DNA of 64,000 bases. Source: Embleya sp040605455. GTDB lineage: Bacteria > Actinomycetota > Actinomycetes > Streptomycetales > Streptomycetaceae. This document shows, in pieces, positions 42,283-51,566 of this stretch. Made by a program: the position numbers and the translations under genes. The stretch is from contig NZ_JBEXCV010000011.1 of the NCBI RefSeq assembly GCF_040605455.1, positions 35,251 through 99,250 on the forward strand, in the 5' to 3' direction. The notes under the pieces were generated by a model, which did no database searches, had not been told where the DNA came from, and worked only from the letters and a program-made list of their open reading frames with translations. Numbering within the stretch: position 1 is the first letter of the stretch; each line of letters opens with the position of its first letter.

Positions 42283-43000
42283 GCCCGCCGGCATCGGCCA
42301 CCCGCGCCGCCGCCCGGAGCACGATCGCGCACAGCGCCCACGAAGCCAGTACGTCCGCGAGCCAGTGGTAGTCGCACCACAACAGCGCGAACCCGATCAG
42401 GAAGCACAGCACGGCCGCGCCCGTAGCCCAGTACCGACCCGCCCGCGCCGAGCCGACACGCCCGAGCAGGAGTGCGGCGATCCCGTAGCAGACCGTCGAG
42501 GTCGCGGTATGCCCGGACGGAAAGAAGCCCCACCCGTCGGCGGGCACCGGGGATTCGCTCGGTCCCGGCCGGCCGATCAGATCCTTGCCGCCGATCACCG
42601 CGATCATCACCACGAGCACGCTGCCCGCCGCGATCGCGATCGGGTACGCGCGGCGCGTTCGTACTGTTGCGAACAGCGCCGCGGCGGCGAGCGCGATCCC
42701 GGCGGGCAGCGGCCCACCCAGGTCGGCCAGGGCGTGCATGGGGCCGTCGAGCCAGGCCGCGCCGGACGCGCCCGCCAGGTCGCGCATCGCGGTGCGGACG
42801 GTGTGATCCAGCGCAAGCGAGGGTCCGCTTTCGGCCACTACCTGGATGGTGAGCGCCGCGAGCGTGAAAGCGAGAATCAGCGGCACTGCGAGGCCGCGCG
42901 TGTACTGTGAGTGAACAGACCACCGCCCCGGAACGGGGGGCGTTGTCCCGGGGCGGCCGCCGGCTTGCTCAGGGCCGGCGTCGGTGGAAGGTCTGTGCAT
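42212..43000 (-). CDS. PAP2 family membrane phosphatase
   Basis: The 262-residue product has about six spans and the three-part acid phosphatase signature: KDLIGRPGP (KxxxxxxRP type), PSGHTATS (about residue 172) and CDYHWLADVLASW with the last His and Asp. It probably hydrolyses a lipid phosphate such as undecaprenyl pyrophosphate or phosphatidic acid on the outer membrane face. A ~30-residue Gly/Pro-rich leader precedes the first span. ATG 43000 was chosen. The C-terminus is Arg/Pro/Ser-rich and overlaps the NMO remnant, which hints that the end of the gene was altered when the remnant formed. Confidence 0.88.
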   Translation of the reverse strand: MHRPSTDAGPEQAGGRPGTTPPVPGRWSVHSQYTRGLAVPLILAFTLAALTIQVVAESGPSLALDHTVRTAMRDLAGASGAAWLDGPMHALADLGGPLPAGIALAAAALFATVRTRRAYPIAIAAGSVLVVMIAVIGGKDLIGRPGPSESPVPADGWGFFPSGHTATSTVCYGIAALLLGRVGSARAGRYWATGAAVLCFLIGFALLWCDYHWLADVLASWALCAIVLRAAARVADAGGLRPRPPAAPPSPSPRGTPPSCSR

Positions 43001-43297
43001 CTCACTCGAAGATACGCGGAGAACAGGTCGGCAGGTTCCCGACGCGCGGCTCCACACAAAGCCTGCACACGTTCTCCACGGTCTGGAAGGCGAGACATAC
43101 ACGCTGTACGTTGGAACAATGAAGGGTGTGAGCGGCGTCACAGCGCGTGTCGCGTGAGTCCGACCACCCGGGAGAGTCCAAGTACGCGGAGAACATCCGT
43201 AAGCAGGGCAAATCGACGGTGGCTCGAGTGACGTGGCATTGACGCAATGTCGTCGATCGCCCCTCTGCTGTCAGCACGCAAAGGTAGGGTTGGCCAG
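43001..43297. other. Divergent region between PAP2 and STAS genes with 13-bp direct repeat
   Basis: TACGCGGAGAACA occurs at 43013-43025 and again at 43183-43195. A 31-codon frame from GTG 43147 to 43242 (with KYAENIRKQGKSTVARVTWH at its end) has coding-like composition but no ribosome binding site. Promoter elements for both neighbours should be here. None could be fixed. Confidence 0.4.
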
Positions 43298-43834
43298 GTG
43301 GTTGAAGAGTCCGATTACTCGACATACCGCGTGCCGTGCATCCCGGCCCCTGCGGGGAGCGGGCGCGTTCGCCGGACCGAGGTTCCGGTGGTTTCCAAGG
43401 GCGTCAAGGCGGGCGGTGCCGTGTTCGATTCCTCGGTGGAACCCCGACCGGGTCGGGGCGCGGGTGCGATAGGCGTGGTCCTGACCAGCGACCGCCAGCT
43501 TCGCGTCGTGCGCACGACACGGCCGCGCGGCCTGCGACTCGAAGGTGAGATCGACCTCGCGAACGTGGACGTGGTGCGCCGCGTGCTGGCCGCCGCGTCC
43601 CGCGATGGTGGCGACGTTCGGGTGGACGTCGGCAAGCTCGCTTTCATCGACGTCGCGGGCCTGCGGGTGTTCGTCGACCAGGCCGGCGCGCTGTCCCGGC
43701 GTGGCGGACACATGGTCCTGATCGGCGCGAGCCGGCAGATGTTGCGGGTGCTCGCACTGTGCGGGTGGGACGCCGTCCCGGGCTTGACCATGGTCGAGCG
43801 GATCGCCCCGGCGCCGCGCCGACCGCGGCTCTGA
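43298..43834 (+). CDS. STAS domain protein (anti-anti-sigma-like) without phospho-serine
   Basis: The C-terminal ~100 residues form a STAS domain: LRLEGEIDLANVDVVRRVLA, then VDVGKLAFIDVAGLRVFVDQ and GGHMVLIGASRQMLRVL. In SpoIIAA-like antagonists the loop is D-S-S/T-G-L and its serine is phosphorylated by an anti-sigma kinase; here it is DVAGL. The protein is therefore either not switched by phosphorylation or works otherwise. The first ~70 residues are basic and disordered. GTG 43298 has GGTAGGG 9 nt upstream and is preferred; ATG 43247 would add 17 residues without a site. The gene stands alone and converges on gabT. Confidence 0.8.
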   Translation: MVEESDYSTYRVPCIPAPAGSGRVRRTEVPVVSKGVKAGGAVFDSSVEPRPGRGAGAIGVVLTSDRQLRVVRTTRPRGLRLEGEIDLANVDVVRRVLAAASRDGGDVRVDVGKLAFIDVAGLRVFVDQAGALSRRGGHMVLIGASRQMLRVLALCGWDAVPGLTMVERIAPAPRRPRL

Positions 43835-43893
43835 GCGGGCACTTGATCGCGCCGGCCGCCGGTCGGTCCACAGCGGACACCACACTCGTCCGA

Positions 43894-43947
43894 GACACCG
43901 AACCCCCGTCCATCGGAGCATTCCGACGGACGGGGGTTCGTGGTGTC
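43894..43947. terminator. Terminator between convergent STAS and gabT genes
   Basis: Arms 43894-43911 and 43928-43947 pair over about 17 positions with one small bulge, and a 16-nt loop. Bidirectional by position. Confidence 0.75.
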
Positions 43948-43956
43948 GTGGCAGGC

Positions 43957-45312
43957 TCAGACCGAGCCGGCGAACGCCTGCTCGAGCACGTCCAGACCCT
44001 CCACGAGCAGGTGCTCGGGGATCACCAGCGGCGGCAGGAAACGCAGCACGTTGCCGTAGGTGCCGGCGGTCAGCACCAGCAGACCCTGCGCGTGGCACGC
44101 CTTGGCGACCGCGCCGGCCAGCTCCGCGTTCGGCTCCTTGGAGCCGGGCTTGACCAGCTCGATGGCGATCATCGCGCCGCGACCGCGGACCTCGCCGATC
44201 TCGGCGAACTTCTCGCTCATCGTGCCCAACCGGCCGAGCATGATCTCGCCGATCCGGCGGGCCGCGCCGTTGAGGTCGAGGCCGCGCATCGTCTCGATCG
44301 CGCCGAGCGCCGCGGCGCAGGCGACCGGGTTGCCGCCGTACGTACCACCGAGACCACCCGCATGGGCGGAGTCCATGATCTCGGCGCGTCCGGTCACGGC
44401 CGCCAGCGGCAGGCCGCCCGCGATGCCCTTGGCGGTGGTGATCAGGTCCGGCACGATGCCCTCGTCGTCGCACGCGAACCACTGGCCGGTGCGGCAGAAG
44501 CCGGTCTGGATCTCGTCCGCGACGAACACGATGCCGTTCGCCTTGCAGAACTCGACGATCCTGGGCAGGAAGCCCTTGGCCGGCTCGATGAAGCCGCCCT
44601 CGCCCAAGAGGGGCTCGATCACCACGGCGGCCACGTTGTGCGCGCCGATCTGCTTGGTGATCATGTCGATCGCCTGCGCGGCGGCCTCCTCGGCGCAGTT
44701 CTCCGCGCCGGTCAGCCAGCGGTAGGGGTAGGCGACCGGGACCCGGTAGACCTCGGGGGCGAACGGGCCGAACGACTCCTTGTACGGCATGTTCTTCGCG
44801 GTCAGCGCCATGGTCAGGTTGGTGCGACCGTGGTAGCCGTGGTCGAACACGACCACCGCGGGGCGCTTGGTGTGGGCGCGCGCGATCTTGACCGCGTTCT
44901 CCACCGCCTCGGCGCCCGAGTTGAACAGCGCCGTGCGCTTCTCGTGGTCACCCGGAGTCAGCTCGTTGAGCTGCTCGGCGACCGCCACGTACGACTCGTA
45001 CGGGGTCACCATGAAGCATGTGTGGGTGAACCGCTGCAACTGCTCGGACGCGCGGCGTACGACACCCTCGGCCGAGTTGCCGACGCTGGTCACGGCGATG
45101 CCGGAGCCGAAGTCGATCAGCGAGTTGCCGTCCACGTCGACGACCACGCCGCCGCCCGCCTGGGTCACGAAGACCGGCAGGGTGGTGCTGACGCCGCGCG
45201 CGACCGCCGCGTTGCGGCGTGTCATCAGCTCGGTCGACTTCGGGCCGGGAATGGCGGTGACGAGCCGGCGCTCCTGCGGGAGCGAGGGCCCGCCGGGCTG
45301 CGAAGCGCCCAT
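43957..45312 (-). CDS. gabT: 4-aminobutyrate aminotransferase
   Basis: Moves the amino group of GABA to 2-oxoglutarate, making succinate semialdehyde. The 451-residue class III PLP enzyme has THTCFMVTPYESYV, FNSGAEAVENAVKIARAHT, FDHGYHGRTNLTMALT, FVADEIQTGFCRTG and the PLP lysine in TTAKGIAGGLPLAAVTG. GGTYGGNPVACAAA is the PLP-phosphate contact. The pattern DEIQTGFCRTG with MAL(T) is typical of GabT. AGGAG is 8-12 nt before ATG 45312. It is divergent from the coupling-type ATPase gene, and the dehydrogenase at 49.6 kb would take its product. A palindrome like the one before that dehydrogenase lies 118 bp upstream. Confidence 0.94.
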   Translation of the reverse strand: MGASQPGGPSLPQERRLVTAIPGPKSTELMTRRNAAVARGVSTTLPVFVTQAGGGVVVDVDGNSLIDFGSGIAVTSVGNSAEGVVRRASEQLQRFTHTCFMVTPYESYVAVAEQLNELTPGDHEKRTALFNSGAEAVENAVKIARAHTKRPAVVVFDHGYHGRTNLTMALTAKNMPYKESFGPFAPEVYRVPVAYPYRWLTGAENCAEEAAAQAIDMITKQIGAHNVAAVVIEPLLGEGGFIEPAKGFLPRIVEFCKANGIVFVADEIQTGFCRTGQWFACDDEGIVPDLITTAKGIAGGLPLAAVTGRAEIMDSAHAGGLGGTYGGNPVACAAALGAIETMRGLDLNGAARRIGEIMLGRLGTMSEKFAEIGEVRGRGAMIAIELVKPGSKEPNAELAGAVAKACHAQGLLVLTAGTYGNVLRFLPPLVIPEHLLVEGLDVLEQAFAGSV

Positions 45313-45429
45313 GCTGGTCTCCTGTGGGTCGAGGCGGGGTTTCGCGGTGGCACCGCGGTCCTATCGGCAGGCTAGGCGCCGGGCCGCGTTCGCCGCATGC
45401 GCCGCATCGGTTAATCACCCGGTTGCTTG

Positions 45430-45445
45430 TGTCCGGGATGGACAA
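45430..45445. promoter_or_regulatory. Palindrome TGTCC-N5-GGACA upstream of gabT
   Basis: TGTCC at 45430-45434 and GGACA(A) at 45440-45445 form a perfect 5-5-5 repeat. It is a one-arm-shorter version of the palindrome before the dehydrogenase gene at 49.6 kb. It lies between gabT and the ATPase gene and could control both. A site for the second PucR regulator is proposed. Confidence 0.5.
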
Positions 45446-45567
45446 ATGCCGATCGGGCAGAACAACTCCGAACACATCGCGGACTCGCGCCGGAATGATC
45501 ATCACGACGGCGGGTGTGGCGCCTAGATTGAGTTCCGGTTCAGGGTGTGGTTCCGGGAGGGCGAGAC

Positions 45568-47943
45568 GTGGACGTGGAACGGCCGGATTCCCCGGCGTCG
45601 CCGGCTGTCGAGGCCGAGGTCTTCGGGGCCGACCCGACGGACCGCGGCGCCCCTGCGACCCGCCGCGCGCGGGCTGCCCGAACGCGGGTGCCGGCCCCGG
45701 CCGCGGCCGACCGCGACATCGATCCCGACGGCTTCGACCTGCGCGGGTGGCTGCGCGGCCCGCGGCACCGCGAGGCCCCGGGTGTGTACGGGTACGGCCG
45801 GGACGAGCGGGAGATCAGACTGCGGGCGGCCGAGCGCGACGCGCGCACCCGGCCCGAGGCGGCGTTGGTCCGGCGCGCGGTGCTCTGGCTGATGATCGCG
45901 GTACTCAGCCTGAACTGGGTGATAGTCGCCTATGTCTGGCTGGTCCGGAAGATCATCCCGACCTTCATGTGGCCGCTGCTGTTCAACAACCTGCTCTACG
46001 TGGTGCTGCTCGTGCTGTTCGGCTACCTCGGCCGCTGGCACGAGATCGTTTGGCCGTTCCTGCGCCCGTGGTGGCAGCGGCTGGACCGGCGGGCCGAGCT
46101 GAACGGGCGCCCGCGTCCCGAACAGTGGCGCCGTGCCGCACTGTTCCTGGTACTGGGCTTCGTCGCCTGGATCGCGCTGATGCGGCCGTTCGTCGCGCTG
46201 CTGCTGCTGATCTTCCCGCGTGGGCTGTTGCACGACGGGCAGTGGCTGGTCCGGCTCCTGTACAACGGCGGCTTTCTGTACGCGGGCGCGGTACTCGGCC
46301 GCTGGGACGTGGTGATCAGGCCGTACGCAAGCACCCCGGGCGAGCAGGCCGCGCCCGAGGCCGAGGAGGCGCAGGTCGCCGACGCGGAGCTGTGGCCCGA
46401 ACTGCGCGACGCGGGGCAGCACGAGGCCGCCGACGTGCTCGACCACGAGGTATCCGCGGGCCGGGTGCGGGACGTGGACTATCTGCGGCTGCGCCGGGTG
46501 ATCAAGGCCGGCGCATCGGACCCCGAATACCTCGCGGACGTGGCCGACGAGATCACCGACCACGGTGCCGCCGCCTGTCGGCACCGCTCCGGGCAGCGCG
46601 ACCTGCGGCCCCGACGAGCCGAACACGACCTGTTCGCCGGCCAGGTGCGGATTGGCGTGGGCACCGACCACCCGAAGAACCCGCCGCTGTACCGGGACAC
46701 CGCCTTCGCCCTCGATCCGGACGTGCTCGGCGCCTCGATGCTCGTGGTCGGCGCGGCCCGGGCCGGCGAACCGGGCCGACTGCTCGAACCGGTGGTCGAG
46801 ACGATGAGCCTGCGCGCGCTCACCGGCGCCGCGTCGTTGGTGGTGATCGATGCCAAGGGCGACGAGTTCGAACGCACGAACGGCTACGACCTCGAAGTGA
46901 TCGTCGGCGATCCGGATTCGCCCTCGGGTCTGGACCTGTACGGCGGCGCGGCCTCACCCGAGGACGCCGCCGACCGGCTCGCCGCCGCCGCGCTGCCGCC
47001 GAACGCGATCGGGCTGGGCGACGCCGCGAGCAACGCGCTGCGCCAGGTGCTCGGCGCCTACGTGGCCGGGCACGGCCGCTATCCCGAGGTGGGCACGCTG
47101 CTCGACCTGCTGGACGGCACCGAGGCCGCGCTCGCCGCACTGGAGCGCGCGCTGCGGGCCGCCGACCGCTACGCCGAGCACGAGCGGGCGCTGCGCGCGC
47201 TGGCGCGCGGCGACGACGATGCGCGGATGCTCGTGCAGCGCCTCGCGGTGCTGGAGCGACCCGGCGTCGCGGAGCTGTTCCGATCCGATCGGGAGCAGTT
47301 CGCGGCCGGCGACATCGACCGGCCGCTGCGGGTGCGAATCGCGCTGAACGAGGCCGCGCACCCCGAGGCGGCCCGACTTATCGGCCGGCTCGTGCTCTCC
47401 CAGTTCGTCCAGGCGATGGCCACGCCCCGGCGCGAGCGCGGGCCGCGCAAGGTGTTCGCGTGCCTGGTCGCCGACGACGCGGGGCGGCTGGTGGACGAGT
47501 ACGCGGCCAAGGGCCTGCAGTGGGCCCGCAATCGCCGGGCGGGCCTGGTCCTGTCGGTGCGCTCGCTCGACGACCTCGACCCCGCGTTGCGGCACACCGT
47601 GTTCGCCGCGGCCGGCTGCAAGGCGGTGGTACCGGGCGCGTCCCGCACCGATGCCAAGCTGTTCGCCGAATACTGGGGGATGACCAAGGAACAGGAGAAG
47701 TCGATCACCATGGGCACGCCCGAGGGCGGCCTGGTCAAGCGGATCCGCTACTCGGTGCTGGGCGCGCTGTTCGGCGAGAAGGCGAGTGGGCGGTCCGAGC
47801 GGGTGACCACCCGCACCGTCGAGCGCTACCGCTGGTCCCCGACCGAGATCACCGGCGATCTGCCCACACGGCACGCCGTCGTCAGCCTGACCACCCGAAA
47901 GGGCGAGCGAACCCCTCCCGTGCTGATCGATCTCGGCCGCTGA
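45568..47943 (+). CDS. VirD4/TraG-like membrane ATP/GTP-binding protein with degenerate Walker A
   Basis: The 791-residue protein has an acidic/Arg-rich leader and three to four membrane spans (about residues 105-235: VLWLMIAVLSLNWVIVAYVW, LLYVVLLVLFGYL, FLVLGFVAWIALM). A cytoplasmic ATPase part follows, like type IV coupling proteins. The Walker A place reads MLVVGAARAGEPGRLLEP: the usual GxGK(S/T) is GEPG, without lysine. SLVVIDAKGDEFE is close to Walker B of this group. KVFACLVADDAGRLVDE and GWRNRRAG-like text follow the family. C-terminal VVSLTTRKGERTPPVLIDLG matches relatives in Streptomyces (memory). GGGAGG is 8 nt before GTG 45568; GTG 45547 is an alternative. No conjugation genes are near. 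ATP hydrolysis is doubtful. Confidence 0.8.
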   Translation: MDVERPDSPASPAVEAEVFGADPTDRGAPATRRARAARTRVPAPAAADRDIDPDGFDLRGWLRGPRHREAPGVYGYGRDEREIRLRAAERDARTRPEAALVRRAVLWLMIAVLSLNWVIVAYVWLVRKIIPTFMWPLLFNNLLYVVLLVLFGYLGRWHEIVWPFLRPWWQRLDRRAELNGRPRPEQWRRAALFLVLGFVAWIALMRPFVALLLLIFPRGLLHDGQWLVRLLYNGGFLYAGAVLGRWDVVIRPYASTPGEQAAPEAEEAQVADAELWPELRDAGQHEAADVLDHEVSAGRVRDVDYLRLRRVIKAGASDPEYLADVADEITDHGAAACRHRSGQRDLRPRRAEHDLFAGQVRIGVGTDHPKNPPLYRDTAFALDPDVLGASMLVVGAARAGEPGRLLEPVVETMSLRALTGAASLVVIDAKGDEFERTNGYDLEVIVGDPDSPSGLDLYGGAASPEDAADRLAAAALPPNAIGLGDAASNALRQVLGAYVAGHGRYPEVGTLLDLLDGTEAALAALERALRAADRYAEHERALRALARGDDDARMLVQRLAVLERPGVAELFRSDREQFAAGDIDRPLRVRIALNEAAHPEAARLIGRLVLSQFVQAMATPRRERGPRKVFACLVADDAGRLVDEYAAKGLQWARNRRAGLVLSVRSLDDLDPALRHTVFAAAGCKAVVPGASRTDAKLFAEYWGMTKEQEKSITMGTPEGGLVKRIRYSVLGALFGEKASGRSERVTTRTVERYRWSPTEITGDLPTRHAVVSLTTRKGERTPPVLIDLGR

Positions 47944-47987
47944 GTCAGACTGGAAGCCTCTCCCACTCCGGTTTGGACAACAACGAC

Positions 47988-49505
47988 ATGCCGCCCACCC
48001 TCGCGTCCCTGGTCCGTGCACCCGCCCTCGACCTGCGGGTGCTCGCGGGCAAGGGCGGACTGGAGCGCGAGGTGCGGTGGGTGCACACCAGCGAACTCGC
48101 CGATCCCACGCCCTACCTGGAGGGCGGCGAACTGCTGCTCACCACCGGGATGAAGCTCGGCCGCAGCAACGCCGAGCGCCGTGCCTACGTCGAGCGGCTC
48201 GCGGCGGCCGAGGTGGCCGGGCTCGGGATCGGGGTGGGCCTGTCCCTGGACCGGGTGCCCGCGGTGATCGTCGAGGTCGCCGAGGTGCACGGCTTCCCGG
48301 TGTTCGAGGTGCCGCGCCCGACCCCGTTCATTGCGATCAGCAAGGTGGTCTCGTCGGCGCTGGCGGCCGAGCAGTACGAGACCGTCACCACCGGCTTCGC
48401 GGTCCAGCAGGAGCTGACCCGGGCGGCCGCCGGGCGCGAGGGCCCCGCGACGCTGATCCGCCGGCTCGCGGCCCGGCTGGACGGTTGGGCCGCGCTCTAC
48501 GACGCGGACGGCACGCTGCGCCAGGTCGCGCCCGCCACGGCTCGGCCACGCACCGACGGGCTGCGCGCCGACATCGAGAAGCTGCGCGGGATGCCCGCGC
48601 CGTCCTCCGCGTCGTTGCCGGGGATCGAGGGCGGGCGCGTGGTGGTCCAGTCGCTGGGCGCCGAGCGGCGGATCAGCGGCTTCCTGGCGGTGGGCACCGA
48701 CCGGCCGCCGCGCACCGCCGACCGGCAGACCCTGGGCACCGCGGCCTCGCTGCTCACGCTGGCCCTGGAACAGTCCCGGGTCAGTGCCGACGCGGCCGCC
48801 CGGATGCGCACCGCGCTGCTGCGACTGTTGCTCACCGGCGAGCGGGCGACCCCGGCCGAACTGGCCCACGACATCGCGGCCGACCTGCCGCCGGGACCGT
48901 GGCGGGTGCTGGTGGCCACCGGGCCCGAGCAGGCTGTGGCGGCGTTCGCGGAGCGGCTGTGCGCGCGGGCGGTCCGGGCCGGCGCACCCGCGCTCGCCGG
49001 CGAGCTGGGCGGGGCGACGGTGCTGGTGCTGCCGGAGTCGGTCGAGCCGGTGGAGCCGGCGGACCTGCCCGGGCTGATCGCGGGTGTGTCCGGCCCGGTG
49101 GAGCCGGTCGCCGCCGCCGACGGCTATCGGCAGGCTCTGGGGGCGCACGCGGTGGGCCTGCGCTCGGAGAAGGCGCTGACCGTGCACGGTCAGGATGCCG
49201 GCGGGTTGTTGCCGCTGCTGGACGGCGACGCCGTGCACGCGTGGGCCGAGCAACTGCTCGCACCGCTGCGCGCGCACGACGCGGGCGGACGGGGCGACCT
49301 GATCGGCTCGCTGCGCGCGTGGTTGGCCCGGCACGGGCAGTGGGACGCGGCGGCCGGCGACCTGGGCGTGCACCGGCACACGCTGCGCTATCGCATCCGC
49401 CGAGCCGAGGAGATCCTCGGTCGTACTCTGGACGACCCGGACACCCGCGCGGAACTGTGGTTCGCGTTGCGCGATCCGAGCGAGGTCCGCGAGGACAAGT
49501 CGTAG
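47988..49505 (+). CDS. PucR family transcriptional regulator (second copy)
   Basis: The 505-residue regulator has the N-terminal domain MPPTLASLVRAPALDLRVLAG, then RWVHTSELADPTPYLEGGELLLTTGMKLG, and ends with the HTH region HGQWDAAAGDLGVHRHTLRYRIRRAEEILGRTLDDP. It lies between the coupling-type ATPase and the succinate-semialdehyde-type dehydrogenase. GGACAA at 47975-47980 is half of the palindrome found before the dehydrogenase. It probably activates or represses the GABA genes. The ATG at 47988 overlaps no gene and has no strong site; the leader is 44 nt after the ATPase stop. Confidence 0.93.
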   Translation: MPPTLASLVRAPALDLRVLAGKGGLEREVRWVHTSELADPTPYLEGGELLLTTGMKLGRSNAERRAYVERLAAAEVAGLGIGVGLSLDRVPAVIVEVAEVHGFPVFEVPRPTPFIAISKVVSSALAAEQYETVTTGFAVQQELTRAAAGREGPATLIRRLAARLDGWAALYDADGTLRQVAPATARPRTDGLRADIEKLRGMPAPSSASLPGIEGGRVVVQSLGAERRISGFLAVGTDRPPRTADRQTLGTAASLLTLALEQSRVSADAAARMRTALLRLLLTGERATPAELAHDIAADLPPGPWRVLVATGPEQAVAAFAERLCARAVRAGAPALAGELGGATVLVLPESVEPVEPADLPGLIAGVSGPVEPVAAADGYRQALGAHAVGLRSEKALTVHGQDAGGLLPLLDGDAVHAWAEQLLAPLRAHDAGGRGDLIGSLRAWLARHGQWDAAAGDLGVHRHTLRYRIRRAEEILGRTLDDPDTRAELWFALRDPSEVREDKS

Positions 49506-49521
49506 TACCGGCGGAGCGCGA

Positions 49522-49538
49522 TTGTCCGACATGGACAA
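49522..49538. promoter_or_regulatory. Perfect palindrome TTGTCC-N5-GGACAA before the dehydrogenase gene
   Basis: TTGTCC 49522-49527 and GGACAA 49533-49538 are exactly complementary (6-5-6). The site is 16 bp after the PucR stop and 75 bp before the next start, a good distance for an operator. The same motif is found before gabT and, as a half-site, before the PucR gene itself. Assignment to PucR is inferred. Confidence 0.6.
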
Positions 49539-49612
49539 CAACGCGGGCGTGTGATCGGCCTACGGTTGAGTCACCGGGATCATCGGCACCCGTTGACGGA
49601 GAAGGAGCAGCA

Positions 49613-51058
<1,446 letters not shown>

Positions 51059-51070
51059 ACACCCCATCGA

Positions 51071-51113
51071 CGAAGGGCCCGGCCACCTGGGGTGGTGTCG
51101 CCGGGCCCTTTCG
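51071..51113 (+). terminator. Terminator after the dehydrogenase
   Basis: An 11-bp stem (51073-51083 with 51100-51110), enclosing a 16-nt loop, followed by TTCG. Starts 14 nt after the stop. Confidence 0.75.
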
Positions 51114-51212
51114 TACGTTTCGGTGCCCGGTGCCCCGTTCGGCCGCGAGGGGTTGCCCGCAGATGTGCGAACTCGCAGGTCGGCGGGTGTGCGGGCCCGG
51201 CAGGGTGGCGGG

Positions 51213-51515
51213 ATGAGCACTTCGGTACCCGGTGCGAGTACGCCGCCACCGGACGCGATCACCGACCTCGTGTTGACCTGGCCGGCCGCCGAGGCGATGC
51301 CGCGCGTGGATCTGTACGCGTTACTCCTCAGTGCGGACGGACGGGTCTGCGCCCCGCGGGACGCGGTGGTCAGCCGCACCGAGCCGACCGCCGCCGCGGG
51401 TGCGGTGTGGTTCCCGGGCGCCGAGAGGCATCGTGGGGCGCTGATCCGCCAAGTGGGCGCAGCTCTGGACAAATGGATGTCACTCGGCATTCAGTGGACG
51501 TGCACGGGCAGGTAA
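51213..51515 (+). CDS. Short hypothetical protein, weakly TerD-like (possible fragment)
   Basis: The 100-residue product starts MSTSVPGASTPPPDAITDLV and then has VDLYALLLSADGRVCAPRDAVV and AAAGAVWFPGAERHRG. The pattern D-x-x-x-x-LLL-x-x-DGRV with GAV downstream recalls the first half of TerD (tellurium/stress calcium-binding) proteins, which are usually about 190 residues. The second half, with the calcium-binding Asp residues, is missing. GGG lies before ATG 51213. It might be a truncated gene or a small protein of its own. Followed, 51 bp on, by the acyl-CoA dehydrogenase gene. Confidence 0.45.
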   Translation: MSTSVPGASTPPPDAITDLVLTWPAAEAMPRVDLYALLLSADGRVCAPRDAVVSRTEPTAAAGAVWFPGAERHRGALIRQVGAALDKWMSLGIQWTCTGR

Positions 51516-51566
51516 CACCGATCGGTAACAACGTCGGTTCCGCTGCGAGTCCGCGAGGAGTCCGCC

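Noticed and set aside
45324..45567. In-frame codons upstream of the coupling-type ATPase start
   Set aside because: They lie in the divergent promoter region, belong to another frame or lack a ribosome binding site. GGGAGG points to GTG 45568.
48077..49612. Upstream extension of the 49.6-kb dehydrogenase through PucR
   Set aside because: The stretch is the shifted frame of the PucR gene. A good AAGGAG precedes GTG 49613.
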